The translations under genes were made by a program, and so were the position numbers. 64,000 nucleotides of DNA from positions 75,393,189 to 75,457,188 of the forward strand of contig NC_134455.1 in NCBI RefSeq assembly GCF_047948215.1. Reading direction: 5' to 3'. The notes below the pieces were generated by a model, which worked only from the letters and a program-made list of their open reading frames with translations, searched no databases and had not been told where the DNA came from. Source of the stretch: Lycorma delicatula. Its lineage: Eukaryota > Arthropoda > Insecta > Hemiptera > Fulgoridae. Shown piece by piece: positions 1-10,309 of this stretch. The number at the start of each line of letters is the position of its first letter. Position 1 is the stretch's first letter.

Positions 1-955
1 TTGAACCCTACATTTTTAAAATGCTGAACATTTTATTCCAGTCTACGTCTATAAATGCCATGTATTTTGGTTTGCTTTTCTTTAATCTTCCTTCTACTAT
101 TATATCTGAGCGCTAAAATTGCTTACCTATACTTTTCCTGAAACCAAATTGGTCTTCTTTTAACACGTCTTCCATTCTCTTCTCAATTCTCCTGTTCAAA
201 ATTCTAGTTAAGTATTTTGATGCATGAATAGTTAAGCTAATTGTTCTGTATTCTTCACATTTATCTGCTCCATGCTTTCTTTGGTATTATTACAATAACA
301 TTCATTTTGAAGTCTGACACAGCTTACCCTTTTTCGTATATATTACACACCAGTTTGTGTACCCTATCTATCGCTTCCTCACCTGCACTGTGAATTAATT
401 CTCCAGGTATCTCATTTATCCTAGGAGCCTTTCTGCTATTCAAATAGTTTAATGCTCTATTAAAGGGTCTCAATATTGTATCCCCTTTTCATCCTCTTCG
501 ACTTTTCCTTCTTCCTCGATAACACCAGTTTCTAATTCATTTCCTCCGTATAACTCTTCAATATATTCCACCAACCTATCGACCTTTTCTTTCGTATTAT
601 AAATCGGTGTACCATCTTTATTTAACACATTATTAGACTTTAACTTATGTACCACAAATGTCTCCTTAACTTACCTGTATGTTCCGTCAATTTTACCAAT
701 GATCATTTCTTTTTCCACTACTGAACACTTTTCTTTAATCCACTCTTCTTTCTCTAATTTGCACTTCCTATTTATAGTATTTCTTAATTGTCAATAGTTT
801 TTTTTACATTTTTCATCTTTAGCATTCTTATAATTTCTATGTTCATCTATCATCTGCGATATATCCTCTGCCATCCATTATTTTCTACCAGTTCTCTTTG
901 TTTCGCTTAAGTTTGTGTCTGCTGATTTAAGAATATCCTCCATTCATAATATAAG
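1..955 (-). mobile_element. LINE reverse transcriptase fragment, runs off left edge
   Basis: Read on minus, this is the N-terminal half of a non-LTR retrotransposon RT. The conserved DQFGFRK-type block lies at about 133-154. It is preceded by residues resembling the 'PKKxxADxxEEYRTISL..ASKIL' RT region (about 190-300) and by an 'IPGELIHSAGEEAIDRVHKL' block (about 350-415). It is followed at about 40-110 by a block resembling the region just before the first catalytic Asp. The upstream linker includes the 61-codon open stretch at 470-655. Frameshifts and stops break the frame, for example around 190-290 and 420-470. The catalytic YADD would lie left of the window. The block style suggests an RTE-like or related LINE clade; clade is inference. 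The element's 5' side abuts the differently composed endonuclease remnant at about 955, so the two may be separate insertions. Confidence 0.8.
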
Positions 956-1560
956 CCAGCGTATTTTCCGCTGACGAAGGGTAGATCCAGGACTGAGCGC
1001 GATTGACCGACCGCATTCGAACGTTTCTCCCTCACCATTTATTCACAGCAAACAAGGAACCTGCGCGGTCTGCCAAGTGGATCCCTCGAATGATACGAAG
1101 ATCATCAGCAAACTCTGGCGACTTGGCACTGAAGTCGTCGGCAACTAAGATGTTGCAGCGCTGGTGTCGTTGTACCACGTTCTTCAGTGAGTCCAAGAGC
1201 AGGACGAAGTACTCCAAAGTAGCATTCGGCTAGTGGTAACAAGACACTACCACCACGTCCACCAGGTCAGCCCAAACATATCCATCACCAGATCTACTGT
1301 CAATTACCGGTATCCCCGCAACAGGGAAGACGATAGCCGCCACTACAGCCCGGTTGACCAACCATGACGTCTCGACACGGACTGCCCTTGCAAGCGGACA
1401 ACTATAGTCCTATTGTCCTGAGACTGCCGTCCCTGTTGCCTTTCCACCTAGTCAGCCTTCCTTTTCCTTAGCCACATACACCAACATCTTCCTAATTGCA
1501 GGCCCAAGCCGAACTTCCGTTTAAAGGGCCGTTCCCGTACACACTCAAACCTGTTGCCAA
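956..1560 (-). mobile_element. R1-type LINE endonuclease (EEP) remnant
   Basis: On minus, the reading resembles the apurinic-type endonuclease domain of R1/jockey-like LINEs. A 'VVVVSCYH*PNATLEYF' block (about 1,180-1,250) matches the family's ScYxSPN...F motif, with the Ser replaced by a stop. 'VADDFSAKSPEF' at about 1,110-1,146 matches the catalytic GDFNAKSPxW motif, with G to D and N to S changes. An RG pair and a 'SWI..SAENTLAYI' tail follow. The segment is clearly richer in G+C than its surroundings. Two long antiparallel open frames (1,003-1,233 plus and 1,032-1,217 minus) overlap it, and the minus one is the meaningful one. The metal-binding Asp of SDH is not seen, so the 3' part is lost or diverged. 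It could share one element with the RT on its left, but the abrupt composition change argues for two insertions. Confidence 0.72.
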
Positions 1561-2009
1561 CTTGCAACAGGTCAGTCATGCTGAAAGACGAGGACTCCAT
1601 CAACCTCTAGCAGTCGAAGAATCTATCTCCATTTCAGAAAATAAGCACGTAAAAAGTCAAAACGTAAACAAATACAATCAGCTGTTACAAACAACCTATG
1701 ATTGTATAAATTACTCACTGAAAGGCATAAAGCCACCCAAACGCGATGAAAAACAGTCTGTAGAGCCACGTATCACAATAAATATATATAAATAAACATA
1801 TTAATGTATATTACCAGATATTTATACGTTAAACTTGCAAAAATCTTAGTCCAACCCACGGTTCCCTAGTAATAGCGGAAGACCATAAGGTAAAAGTCAA
1901 TTTATACACAAAAGAATGATGAAAAACAAAACAAGAAGAGAACAAAACAACACTAGAAGTCGAAAAATAAAGAAAAAACAAACAAAAACACAATAAGAAC
2001 ACAAAGATA
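1561..2009. other. Intergenic, AT-rich; no recognised gene
   Basis: An open stretch of about 99 codons on plus (1,496-1,795) overlaps the G+C-rich LINE 5' region and lacks an ATG at its start. I see no family match. The rest (1,800-2,009) is A-rich simple sequence. Confidence 0.5.
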
Positions 2010-2335
2010 TTGAGTTGAGGTTTCTTCTTTTTTCCTGTTTATCCTCCGGGAATTACCGTTCAGATACTACTTTAGAGGATGAATGAGGATGATATGTATG
2101 AGTGTAAATGAAGTGTAGTCTTGTACAGTCTCAGTTCGACCATTCCTGAGATATGTTGTTAATTGAAACCCAAGCACCAAAGAACACCGATATCCACGAT
2201 CTAGTATTACAATCCGTTTAAAAATAACTGCCTTTACTAGGACTTGAACGCTGGAACTCTCGACTTCCAAATCAGCTGATTTGGGAAGATGCGTTCACCA
2301 CTTGACCAACACGGTGGGTTATTTGAGTTGAGGTT
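2010..2335. repeat. Target-site duplication around SINE A copy 1
   Basis: TTGAGTTGAGGTT occurs at 2,010-2,022 and again at 2,323-2,335, exactly bracketing the SINE. The match is perfect over 13 bp. Confidence 0.85.
2023..2322 (-). mobile_element. tRNA-derived SINE, family A, near full length
   Basis: This is a reverse-oriented copy of a SINE seen at least six times here. Its head (plus-strand right end, about 2,225-2,318) is tRNA-like, with an A-box-like TGGTCAAGTGG and a B-box-like GTTCAAGTCC when read on minus. A conserved body follows (ATACTAGATCGTGGAT, CACATCTCAGG, TACAAGACTACACTTCATT), then an A-rich tail seen as T-rich sequence at 2,021-2,036. It is flanked by a 13-bp direct repeat TTGAGTTGAGGTT at 2,010-2,022 and 2,323-2,335, which fits a target-site duplication made by LINE-driven insertion. 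Pol III transcription is inferred from the boxes. The 67-codon open frame inside it is not a gene. Confidence 0.88.
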
Positions 2336-2369
2336 AGGCACATCTAAACGCTTGCAGACCTCAACAGCT

Positions 2370-2655
2370 CCCACCGGGTTTGTCAAGTGATGAACGCTAC
2401 TACGAAAATCAGCTGAATTCGAAGTTGAGATTTCTAAGGTTCAAATCCTAGTAAACGCATTTAATTATATACGTATTTGATCACTAGATCGTGGATACCG
2501 GTGTTCTTTGGTGACTGGGTTTCAAATAACCACACATCTCAGAAATGGTCGACCTGTGGCTGTACAAGACTACACTTCATTTACACTCACACATATTAAT
2601 CCTTTGGAGTAATCCTAACGGTGGTTGCGGAGGATAAACAAAAAAATAAATAAAA
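2370..2655 (+). mobile_element. tRNA-derived SINE, family A, diverged copy
   Basis: This forward copy lies 48 bp from the first and points the other way. It begins CCCACCGGGTT, has a decayed A-box region and a B-box-like GGTTCAAATCC near 2,438. The body motifs are GATCGTGGATACCGGTGTTC and ACACATCTCAGAAATGGTC, with an A-rich tail (about 2,636-2,655). It is more diverged than the 36.2-kb copy. No clear target-site duplication is visible. Confidence 0.82.
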
Positions 2656-2664
2656 GACCTTAAC

Positions 2665-2960
2665 AGCAACAAATGAAATATTAGGATATTTGGGAAGAAG
2701 GCACGTCGGTTCGAATCAGACTTATTCTCATTTTTTTTAACTTTTTTTAAATTTAAATATATTGATTTATTAATAATTATTAGCTTATGATTGTAAAAAA
2801 TAATTACGATAAGCAATAATTGAATAACATTAAAAAAAAAAATAGAAAAAATATCAGAAGTTAATGATGAAATAAAATGTTATGTACTTTTCATTTTCAA
2901 AAGATGTGTATATAGATGTGTATAGATGTGTTAATAGATGTGTATAATTTAATGGGGGTA
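2665..2960 (-). repeat. Repeat family C fragment
   Basis: This matches part of repeat C (other copies at 31.6, 40.8, 41.6 and 61.8 kb): the GGTTCGAATCAGACTT segment near 2,708-2,724, the poly-T/ATATTGATTTATTAAT stretch and the AAAATATCAGAAGTTA segment. The distal end carrying the ACTTCCTTGTACG terminus is missing. Orientation is opposite to the copy at 31.6 kb. Confidence 0.6.
2903..2945. repeat. Short tandem repeat, AGATGTGT units
   Basis: AGATGTGTATAT, AGATGTGTAT, AGATGTGTTAAT and AGATGTGTATAA follow one another. These are four imperfect 10-12 bp units. Confidence 0.85.
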
Positions 2961-5609
2961 AACATAACTCATGTGTTGTTCACATGAGAATTTATCAGAA
3001 TATCAAATAATTGATTTATAGTAGTTAAATATTTCAATTATACCTAAAAATTTAATTCCTATACTAATCTGTTGGACTTGATTTTTTTAATCTCAGGAGT
3101 AGCTTTAAATTAAAAGATACCTCGCGTCTAATGAGTTTGTCCTGGCTAAAACTCAATACGGTTTCAATATTTTTTAACTATTTTTTTTTAAGGTTATCCA
3201 TTAAATTCTGAATTATTCATAAAAATTATGTCTTGTGACAGTTGGGCATTTTCATTAAAAAGTTCATATTTTTTTATAAATTCAGTTCAACTAGTTATTC
3301 AACATCGACACACTCGAAGTAGATGTTATTTTTTATATAATAACTCTGTGAAGGTGTAACTTTTTAAAATAACACTTTTTATACGGGTATTAACTTTATA
3401 AATCCGTTTTTAAAAATATGAAATTTACTTAGAACGTAAAAAATTAGATTTGCGTAATTCTTTTTTAAATTTTGTTTTTTAAGTCGGCACCAAATTATAA
3501 ATTAGTAATTATCTTCTATTTTTTATTTAAATTTGATACCAGTTTCAAAATTTTGAAATTTAAAATATGTTTAATTTTACGGATATTTTTTTAAATCGGT
3601 TTTATTTTTTTTGGCTCAGTTTATTCCACAATTTTTTTTGTTTTATTTAAAATTTTGATTGGCTTAGAAAAACCTGCCCGTTTGAACAAAACCGTCACAA
3701 GAAATAAAAAATAGAAAAATTTGCATCTTGATATAAGAAAGAAATATAATGCAGAGAAATAATAATGCATAAAAATTACTACCAAGCATGATCTCTTTTG
3801 AATGCGGAAAAAATATCATTATTTTACGCTAAGTTTTCCATTTAATTTTCTTAAATTTTTGGCAATATTACTTTAAATATTAAAATGACATCAATATAAA
3901 TATATACAAAGTATATCACGAAGTTATCCGAGCACTTTCACAACCTTTTATATTTATGAAAATAATAGAAAAAGTTTTACATAAAAATAAGTCCTAAACT
4001 GCTCTTTTGCGAGTTACGGCTAGTGAAATATTTCGCTCGGATTTCAGCTACCCCGGTGAAATGAGGTAGTATTGAAAATTTTAGAACGTTAATTAAGGTT
4101 TATAATTATTGATTTCATATGATTTTTTAACTGGAAAATCGAATAAAATTGGTCTCAAAACCGTATATGCAATTAGTAGTAGTTTTTGAAAAATTTTGAG
4201 TGAAAACCAATAAATTGGGGTTAAAAATCCCTGTTTTTTTATGTTTAACGTGCAGTAACTTTGTAAAATTGGTATTTACATATCCGTATATGGGTATATA
4301 CATCCGTCTATATATATATATATATACATATATGACGCTATGCTAACAAGTAATATAATAGAAAATAGATTATTTCAAATCATCTATATTGACATTGTCA
4401 ATTTTCGTTTAAAAAGTCTTCCACACTTGCTATCTTGGAAAAAATTGTAATAACTTCTGGTGGGTCCATTAAACGTTACCAGACTTTCCTCTGAAATTAA
4501 AAAAAGTCAAAATCTCTCTATTTAGTAAGAATAAGTCTTGAATAAACATAAAAAAAAGTACTTTGAAGTTTAATTAACGATCTTCTTCTTTTCTGAAGTT
4601 GGTTAAAAAAGAATTCAAATGTATGTTTTTAAAAACCACATCATTTTATTAACCTCTGACACGCACATATATGTATATAATATATATACACACACACACA
4701 CACTCTTTAATAGGAAGTAATAAAATTACACGAAAGATTGCTCAGTATATTATTTGTATTTTATTACAAAATCATGTATTGTACGGCAATATACGAAAAT
4801 CAAGTAAAATAGTTGTAATGTATATTTTAACAGCTATATAAATTTGTTTTATTTTTAACCAAGTATTTTCTGTGTGGAGAGAGAGATAAATATTTTTATT
4901 TATTTTTTCAAGTGTTTTGCACATTTATGTACAATTTTAGGTAAGTATGCAAAATTCCGGATTTCTCTTTACTACAATTTTCAAATAACAGAGTAAGCAA
5001 AACATAGAAAATGTTACAATTTAAGACACCTTGTGATAATCGTATTAAAATAAAATATGCAAATAGATAGAATTATCAGTTTTTCATTTAATATATATAT
5101 ATATATTATACATTACGATATTAAATCAAAGCTTATTTGTCTATAACGTCATTTAGCAGAAGCTGAAGCTAGAAAGTTAATAGTATTAACTTAAAATGTA
5201 GGTATATAATAGTATTCCGAAATGTTACTTTTAAGGTGTTTGCTACAGACATATTTATGGTGTAAAATATGATTAACTTCCCCGTGAAATATAAAAAAGA
5301 ACTTAAAAGGTGTACGCGCGCGCGCGTGTTTGTGTGTGTGGGTGTGTGTGTAAATGAAATCGTTCAATTTGAAAATAAAGATAGTTAAGAACTATTTTTA
5401 TTCTCTGTATAGAATCACTCGATTCTCAGTGTAGTATATGCATCCCGAACAAATTATTTTGAACGGCTGAACTGAAAATAAATGTTTTCGTATTTGTAGT
5501 GATGACAAATTATTTTATTTATACTGTTTATTAATCTCATGGTAAATATAATATATACAAAATCTCCTAAAAAATGCACGTAAAGTAATAGTAAATACAT
5601 GAAGTAATC
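2961..5609. other. AT-rich intergenic DNA with microsatellites
   Basis: I find no gene or recognisable element in 2.6 kb. Simple repeats are present: (TA)n at 4,309-4,326, TA then (CA)n at 4,665-4,703, (TA)n near 5,091-5,108, and an alternating tract at 5,311-5,352. A short G+C-richer segment at 3,995-4,060 (TACGGCTAGTGAAATATTTC) looks repeat-like, but no second copy is in the window. Confidence 0.6.
5311..5352. repeat. Alternating (CG)n-(TG)n tract
   Basis: About 14 bases of perfect CG alternation run directly into TG repeats with one or two interruptions. This is an alternating purine-pyrimidine stretch. Confidence 0.9.
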
Positions 5610-6560
5610 GCAGAAAATGTAGGATTAAAATCCGTCTTTAAAAGGATAGAACTCAAGACCAACATAAAGCTCTAAGCCTCTAAATAAGAAATATGGAAAA
5701 ATCAAACTGTCAATAAGTTTAAATATCTGGGAGAAATAATTTAAATCAATTTAGGTTTAAATAAAGAAGTTAATAAAACAAGAACAAGAAAAATGAAATT
5801 GACCTATCAATTAACAAAAGATATATTTTTTCTTTTGCTTGATGAATTAATTCACCACAGAAGCTTATACGTGAGAATATGGAAATGGAATTTTGTAGCT
5901 ATGAAAAATGCCGTGCCTAACGGGATTCAAACCCGGGATTCCCGGATGAAAGACTGAGATACCGTTTTACAAAATTTATAAAACAACTTCCAATAAAAAA
6001 CACCTCAATAAAAGCCAAAATCAGGCATTTACTATGGTAATCAAATCAGATGATCTGTAAGTATCACAATTCATCTTCAGGTTGAAATAAATGTAATAAA
6101 GAAAAAAAGAAAGGAAAGGTTAAGAAAAAGAATAAAAGTAACGATTGTAAACGATTACAAATTCTGATGTTATAAATATGTTTACAAATATAATAAAACT
6201 GAGAAAAAAGAACAGATTCGATTAAAAATAAAAAGATCCAAATTCTTCGGCCGCACAAAACAGGCACACAAAATAAATCTTCAATCACCTTTACAACAAA
6301 ATCTGTGGGTTTCAGTGGTTAAAAAAATTCTTAAAGAAATGAAACATTTGAAGAAGTAGCATAAGATAGAAGAATTTTCTGAAAATTGGTTCAAGATTTC
6401 AAGGATTTCTAAGAGAAGGGAAAAAAGAAATCAGCAACGTCTGGTCGGACGAGAGAAGGCAAACACAGGTAAAATGAGAAACTTTAGGAAGAACAAAAAA
6501 GAAAACGCCAGGAAGAAAAAAAAATTGATGCATAATGTTGCTTCACATGGTTCTCAGTAG
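5610..6560 (+). mobile_element. LINE-X 3' RT fragment, interrupted by a SINE
   Basis: On plus, 5,610-5,815 contains 'NKFKYLGEIIQ' (about 5,710-5,745) and 'TRKMKLTYQLTKDIF', the RT post-catalytic 'FKYLGE' region and the segment after it. After the SINE (5,822-5,963) the reading resumes with 'NTSIKAKIRH', which matches what follows in LINE elements of this style. It then decays into the highly charged C-terminal tail around 6,040-6,550 ('VWSDERRQ', Lys/Arg-rich). Stops and frameshifts are common. The same family is at 6,985-7,170 and 55.2-56.2 kb. The RT catalytic core and 5' half are absent. Clade is not certain. Confidence 0.7.
5822..5963 (-). mobile_element. tRNA-derived SINE, family B, inserted in LINE-X
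   Basis: A second SINE family. Read on minus it has the tRNA-like head (TCTCAGTCTTTCATCCGGGA, then B-box GGTTTGAATCCC), the body motif AGGCACGGCATTTTTCATA, and a T-rich end at 5,826-5,835 representing its poly-A tail. It splits the LINE reading at 5,815/5,964. The A-box half is truncated. Confidence 0.78.
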
Positions 6561-6819
6561 CCTATACTCGAAAAATATTATATGTTTATTCATCCGAATA
6601 TTTTTCAACATGTAAATCTCTATTAATAACATTAATTACCGGAGAAAATAATTTTCACATTTCATAATTTTATAGAATTATCATAATTTCAAAATATTGC
6701 ATTCTAAAGTGTGCGAATTTTATTTATAAATTATAATAATAAAGTTAAATAACATTTTTGACAAGTGTAATAGTGACAAGACGAACCTTAAAAGGTTCAA
6801 GCAAGTTAAAGAAGAGAGA

Positions 6820-6975
6820 TTTTTTTAGCCTCTGGAACAACACAGTTAGATATTGTTTCAGAGGATGAGATGAAATGTAAATTTTTTAGTGTGTGAAAAT
6901 GCCATATCTGACCGGGATTTGAACCCAGGACCTCAGGATGAAAGGCCGAGACGTTACCACTCGCGCTATGGAGAG
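6820..6975 (-). mobile_element. tRNA-derived SINE, family B, near full length
   Basis: On minus it starts near 6,975 with GCGCGAGTGGTAACG (A-box like). It continues TCTCGGCCTTTCATCCTGAG and GGTTCAAATCCCGGTCAG (B box), then the body with ATGGCATTTTCACAC. It ends in a poly-A tail, seen as T at 6,821-6,828. It sits between two LINE-X fragments. Confidence 0.85.
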
Positions 6976-6984
6976 CGAAAAAAG

Positions 6985-7170
6985 CAAAATAATCTTAGAA
7001 TGCAAAGGGATTCAGAAGGAGAAGAAAGAATGCGCTAACCTAAAGTGTTCGGAAGAAAGCAGGAAGCAGCGCAGTGGAAGAATGAAGGCGTATTGGAAAG
7101 CTAAAAACACTAGCCACATGTTAACTGTTCTATGTGATTCTACATTGATCGGTGTCGGAAAAAAAAACTA
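6985..7170 (+). mobile_element. LINE-X 3' terminal coding scrap
   Basis: The plus open frame covering this stretch reads a Lys/Arg-rich end, with 'RKQRSGRMKAYWKAKNTSHM' at about 7,059-7,118. It resembles the charged C-terminus of LINE-X at 6.4-6.5 kb and matches a 'ERRKQHSERMKA+W' style tail known in insect LINE ORF2 proteins. The upstream part of the open frame is contributed by the SINE. No catalytic residues are here. Confidence 0.6.
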
Positions 7171-7763
7171 AATAGTAGGAGGTTTTAAATTAAATATTTA
7201 ATTGCATTGACATTAAATATATCTTTATTTTCAAACTGTATATTTCTTTTACATGACCTAGAGAATTTGGCTTTTTACCCCAATTTTTATGCATTATTAA
7301 ATATTTACAAAAAATTTATGTATTTTTTTTAAAAATAAAAATACAGATTGGACATGTCGGAATAAGCAAAAACTTCTACGTGGAATAAATTATCGTTAAA
7401 TTTTTTTAAGTTTTAATTTTGAATAGCTACAAAAAATTACAATTTTTATTTTCCTTAATTGGTTTATTTTCTTAATTGATTAATAAAAATTTGCATAAGT
7501 GTAGGTACAATGTATCACGTCCTATGGATACTGAATTTTTGAGTAAAATAAAATGTCTCGAAATAGGTTCATCAATTTCGATATTTCATTAATGTAGGTT
7601 TCAAGTTAATTGAAATGTTACTAAATTTAAATAAGTCTAGTAATTCGTATTTTTGTTTAAATATATTAGTAAAAGGAATATGTCCTCCTAATCGACTTCA
7701 TATTTAAAGAAAGAACATAACAAGGTTAATGATCGCTTATATAATAATTAAAAATATAAACGT

Positions 7764-7801
<38 letters not shown>

Positions 7802-7858
7802 GTTTAATTACCTAATGCAAATAATGTGACTTGAAATAATTATTATGACTTAAGAGAA
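7171..7858. other. AT-rich intergenic with (AT)n
   Basis: No gene is seen. A perfect (AT)n run spans about 7,768-7,798. Confidence 0.6.
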
Positions 7859-8165
7859 GTTGTTTATGTGTGAGCAGAGGACACTGACCCCTAGCTTGAC
7901 CAAGGTCGGGCAAGTAAGTGGCTTGATGGCCCCAAAATTCTCGGCCGGTCACTTGATGTTTTATTTATCCTCGTTTGCTAACCCGGCCGCCTGCTTGTTT
8001 GTTGGCCTTACGTAACACGATGACCCAGTTCCGGTGTTCCCACCGAACCACCTGCGTGGCTTATGCACCTGATCGATTGGGTATTTTACTCCTCTCAGCT
8101 CAGCTGACTGATGCGCCCTACTTACAACACTACTACTAGCGAAATACAATATTACTAACAAGATA
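7859..8165. other. G+C-rich island, possibly an element 5' end
   Basis: About 300 bases of markedly higher G+C stand out in AT-rich DNA, with CTCGGCCGGTCAC, AACCCGGCCGCC and CGAACCACCTGCGTGG. A 66-codon minus open frame (7,961-8,161) spans it, but I recognise no domain. Composition like this elsewhere in the window marks LINE 5' regions, so an untranslated LINE 5' piece is a reasonable guess. It could also be single-copy host DNA. Confidence 0.4.
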
Positions 8166-8192
8166 TCAATGAAGATTAGTTTTAAAGCTGTT

Positions 8193-8285
8193 AATATATG
8201 TATATATATTTGTGTGTTTGTGTGTGTGTGTGAGTGAATGAGTGCGTGCGCGTGTGCGCGCGGGAGTAGTTTTATATATATATAA
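8193..8285. repeat. Compound microsatellite (TA)-(TG)-(CG)-(TA)
   Basis: TATATG repeats pass into (TG)n, GAGTGAATGAGTG, (CG)-rich alternation and back to (TA)n. It is low complexity throughout. Confidence 0.9.
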
Positions 8286-8462
8286 AGTGGATCTTCAGGA
8301 AAATATATCGCTTATATTTTTATGATACAACATGCTGATTAGAAAAATAACTATTTTAATTTTAATTCACACAAAAAGATTCATTAATGAATAATAATCC
8401 GATTTTATTTTAAATTTAATCACTAGTCATCATTTGTAAAAGAAAAATAAATAAAATGCTGA

Positions 8463-8501
8463 TACTACTACTACTACTGTTACTACTAATAATAATAATA
8501 A
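8463..8501. repeat. Trinucleotide repeat (ACT)n/(AAT)n
   Basis: Five to six TAC/ACT units with one interruption are followed by AATAATAATAATAA. Confidence 0.9.
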
Positions 8502-8701
8502 ATACAAAAATTTTCATTTTTACATCGTTTCTTTCCCACTTTCTTTGTCGACTAAAAGTTTTAAGTTATGAATAAAGAAAATTCCCGTTTTTCTCATATA
8601 TTTAACTTCTTTCTTTTTTTTAACGTAAAAATTTAAAACAAGGTAAAACAATTTATAACAAGTTAAACAAATTTAAAACAATTTGTTAAAAAACACGACT
8701 G

Positions 8702-8977
8702 CTAAAAAAAAAAAATTAATAAAAAAAATAGGATGTCCGGCCAGTGCAGATCATTACGCGATAGTATAATGTGGAATTCCGGAGCCCCTAAATTTCGGAC
8801 CATTGCCATTAGATCCGAAATGCCAATATGGCATATATATTTTTTTATGCCAAATATGACTATGTCCAAGAGTTCGCCGCCTAGCGGTCGAAATCGGAAT
8901 CTTATGGGCTTGGAAATTCGCATTTGATTCTCAAATGATAGCAATCTTAGCGCGTTAGACGTGCGGGTAACAATCAT
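8702..8977 (-). other. Unexplained coding-like open frame (91 codons)
   Basis: The minus frame is open for 91 codons. The body (about 8,740-8,977) is balanced in amino-acid content (for example 'RPLGGELLDIVIFGIKKYIC' and 'MAMVRNLGAPEFHIIL'), unlike the low-complexity frames elsewhere. The last 10 codons are Phe/Leu from a T/A-rich tract, so the true coding part probably ends at about 8,735. G+C is raised across the same interval. No signal peptide or known domain is recognised. A plus frame of 64 codons overlaps it (8,733-8,927). Alternatives are a transposon ORF piece, an exon fragment or chance. The A-rich stretch following it on minus could be a retroposition tail. Confidence 0.35.
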
Positions 8978-9089
8978 TGTTCCTTAATGCAGGATTATTA
9001 CCAATAATAAAATAATTATGGAGCCCATGGGTGACAAATTTGTATATAGTATAATTTTTTTAAAAATTTATTTATGTATATTTATATAT

Positions 9090-9235
9090 ATAAAACTATG
9101 AAACTTCCAGTAACGTAAGGATTCCAACGCAGAGTCATAGTCTAAATCGGTTCAGCCATTGAGCTGCTACAGTGGAACAACATATGCAACCCTAAATACA
9201 TTACACTCCTTTCTGGGCAGTCTTTTAGTAATTGA
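9090..9235 (+). repeat. Repeat family D, copy 1
   Basis: The shared core reads GGATTCCAACGC, TCTAAATCGGTTCAGCC, TTGAGCTGCTAC, GTGGAACA, CCCTAAATACATTACACTCC and GGGCAGTC. Copies 2 and 3 (45.8 and 46.1 kb) have the same order of motifs. Class is unknown. Confidence 0.8.
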
Positions 9236-10305
9236 TATGATAGAATCATATCGATTAATTGTCGAAGCTATTAATAAATAGCAGTAATCAGTAATTAATT
9301 TTTATGATTCTCTATTTTGCTCTTATGATATAATAATAATAATAATATCTGTAATGTTAACTCGCTGACTAAATGGCGTAATAGGCAGTTTTGGATTAGA
9401 GAAATGAATGGGTTTTAGAAAGGAAAGGACGTTTAGGAATACAGTTTTTACTCTAAACAATTTACCCAAAAAAAATGAGTACCAGGAGAGGTAGAAATAC
9501 CTAATCCTTAGAATAAAAACTAATTTTTCTAATTTATTTGTTAACATTATCCATGGTCTTTCTTCTTTCAAATCATGATTGTAGTAAGGAGAAACGGTGA
9601 TTACAACTTAACGATAAATAAAAAATGAAGCAAGCAAATCAATCAATTTATCAAATTTGGTGAAAAAATTTAATATAATCTTTTTTGAATATAATATATT
9701 ATTGATCTGCGAATAGATTTAACATAGATGGAAGAATATAGTTTTTATAAGTACGTAAATGAAGATTTCAAGATAATATTATAGATGGGCAGTTTAAAAA
9801 CAGCAACGAATACTTTCTCTTTGTGTCCGATTATTTAGTTTGTTACTCAAGAACCTCACCATCTTCTCTTGGTAATTATGATGCTTATTATGTAATTCAC
9901 GAGAGGTACAACTGCAGCTGCGTAGTAGTTCGACATTTCATCTATTAGTACAACATCTAACTAGTTGACAAAGATCATATTGTCCTTATGTATCGTTTAA
10001 TAATCTACCAGATACTCGTATTTTTGTCCCAGTAAAAATAAATTTCTGGTTATCAGATGACTGAATAAGTATAGATATTGTTACATTAATCGATTTTTTA
10101 AAATTACATATGAATGATCATTACTAAATTCTAATTTTATTACTTAATAAAGACAAGGATTTTACGACCAGATTTACAGTTCCTTCGGAAAATTGCTGTG
10201 CATTGGAATTATGGAAGTGCAATGCTGAAACTTATTTAATTAATACATTGTATTGTTATTTCATTATTTTATAGAAACGGATATTACAATAATTCGAATA
10301 ATTTA
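9236..10305. other. AT-rich intergenic
   Basis: An 82-codon minus frame (9,323-9,571) is hydrophobic and low-complexity at its end, with no family match. I see nothing else. Confidence 0.5.
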
Positions 10306-10309
10306 TAAA

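Noticed and set aside
1003..1233. 76-codon plus-strand open frame as a gene
   Set aside because: It is the mirror of the minus-strand LINE endonuclease reading, which carries recognisable motifs.
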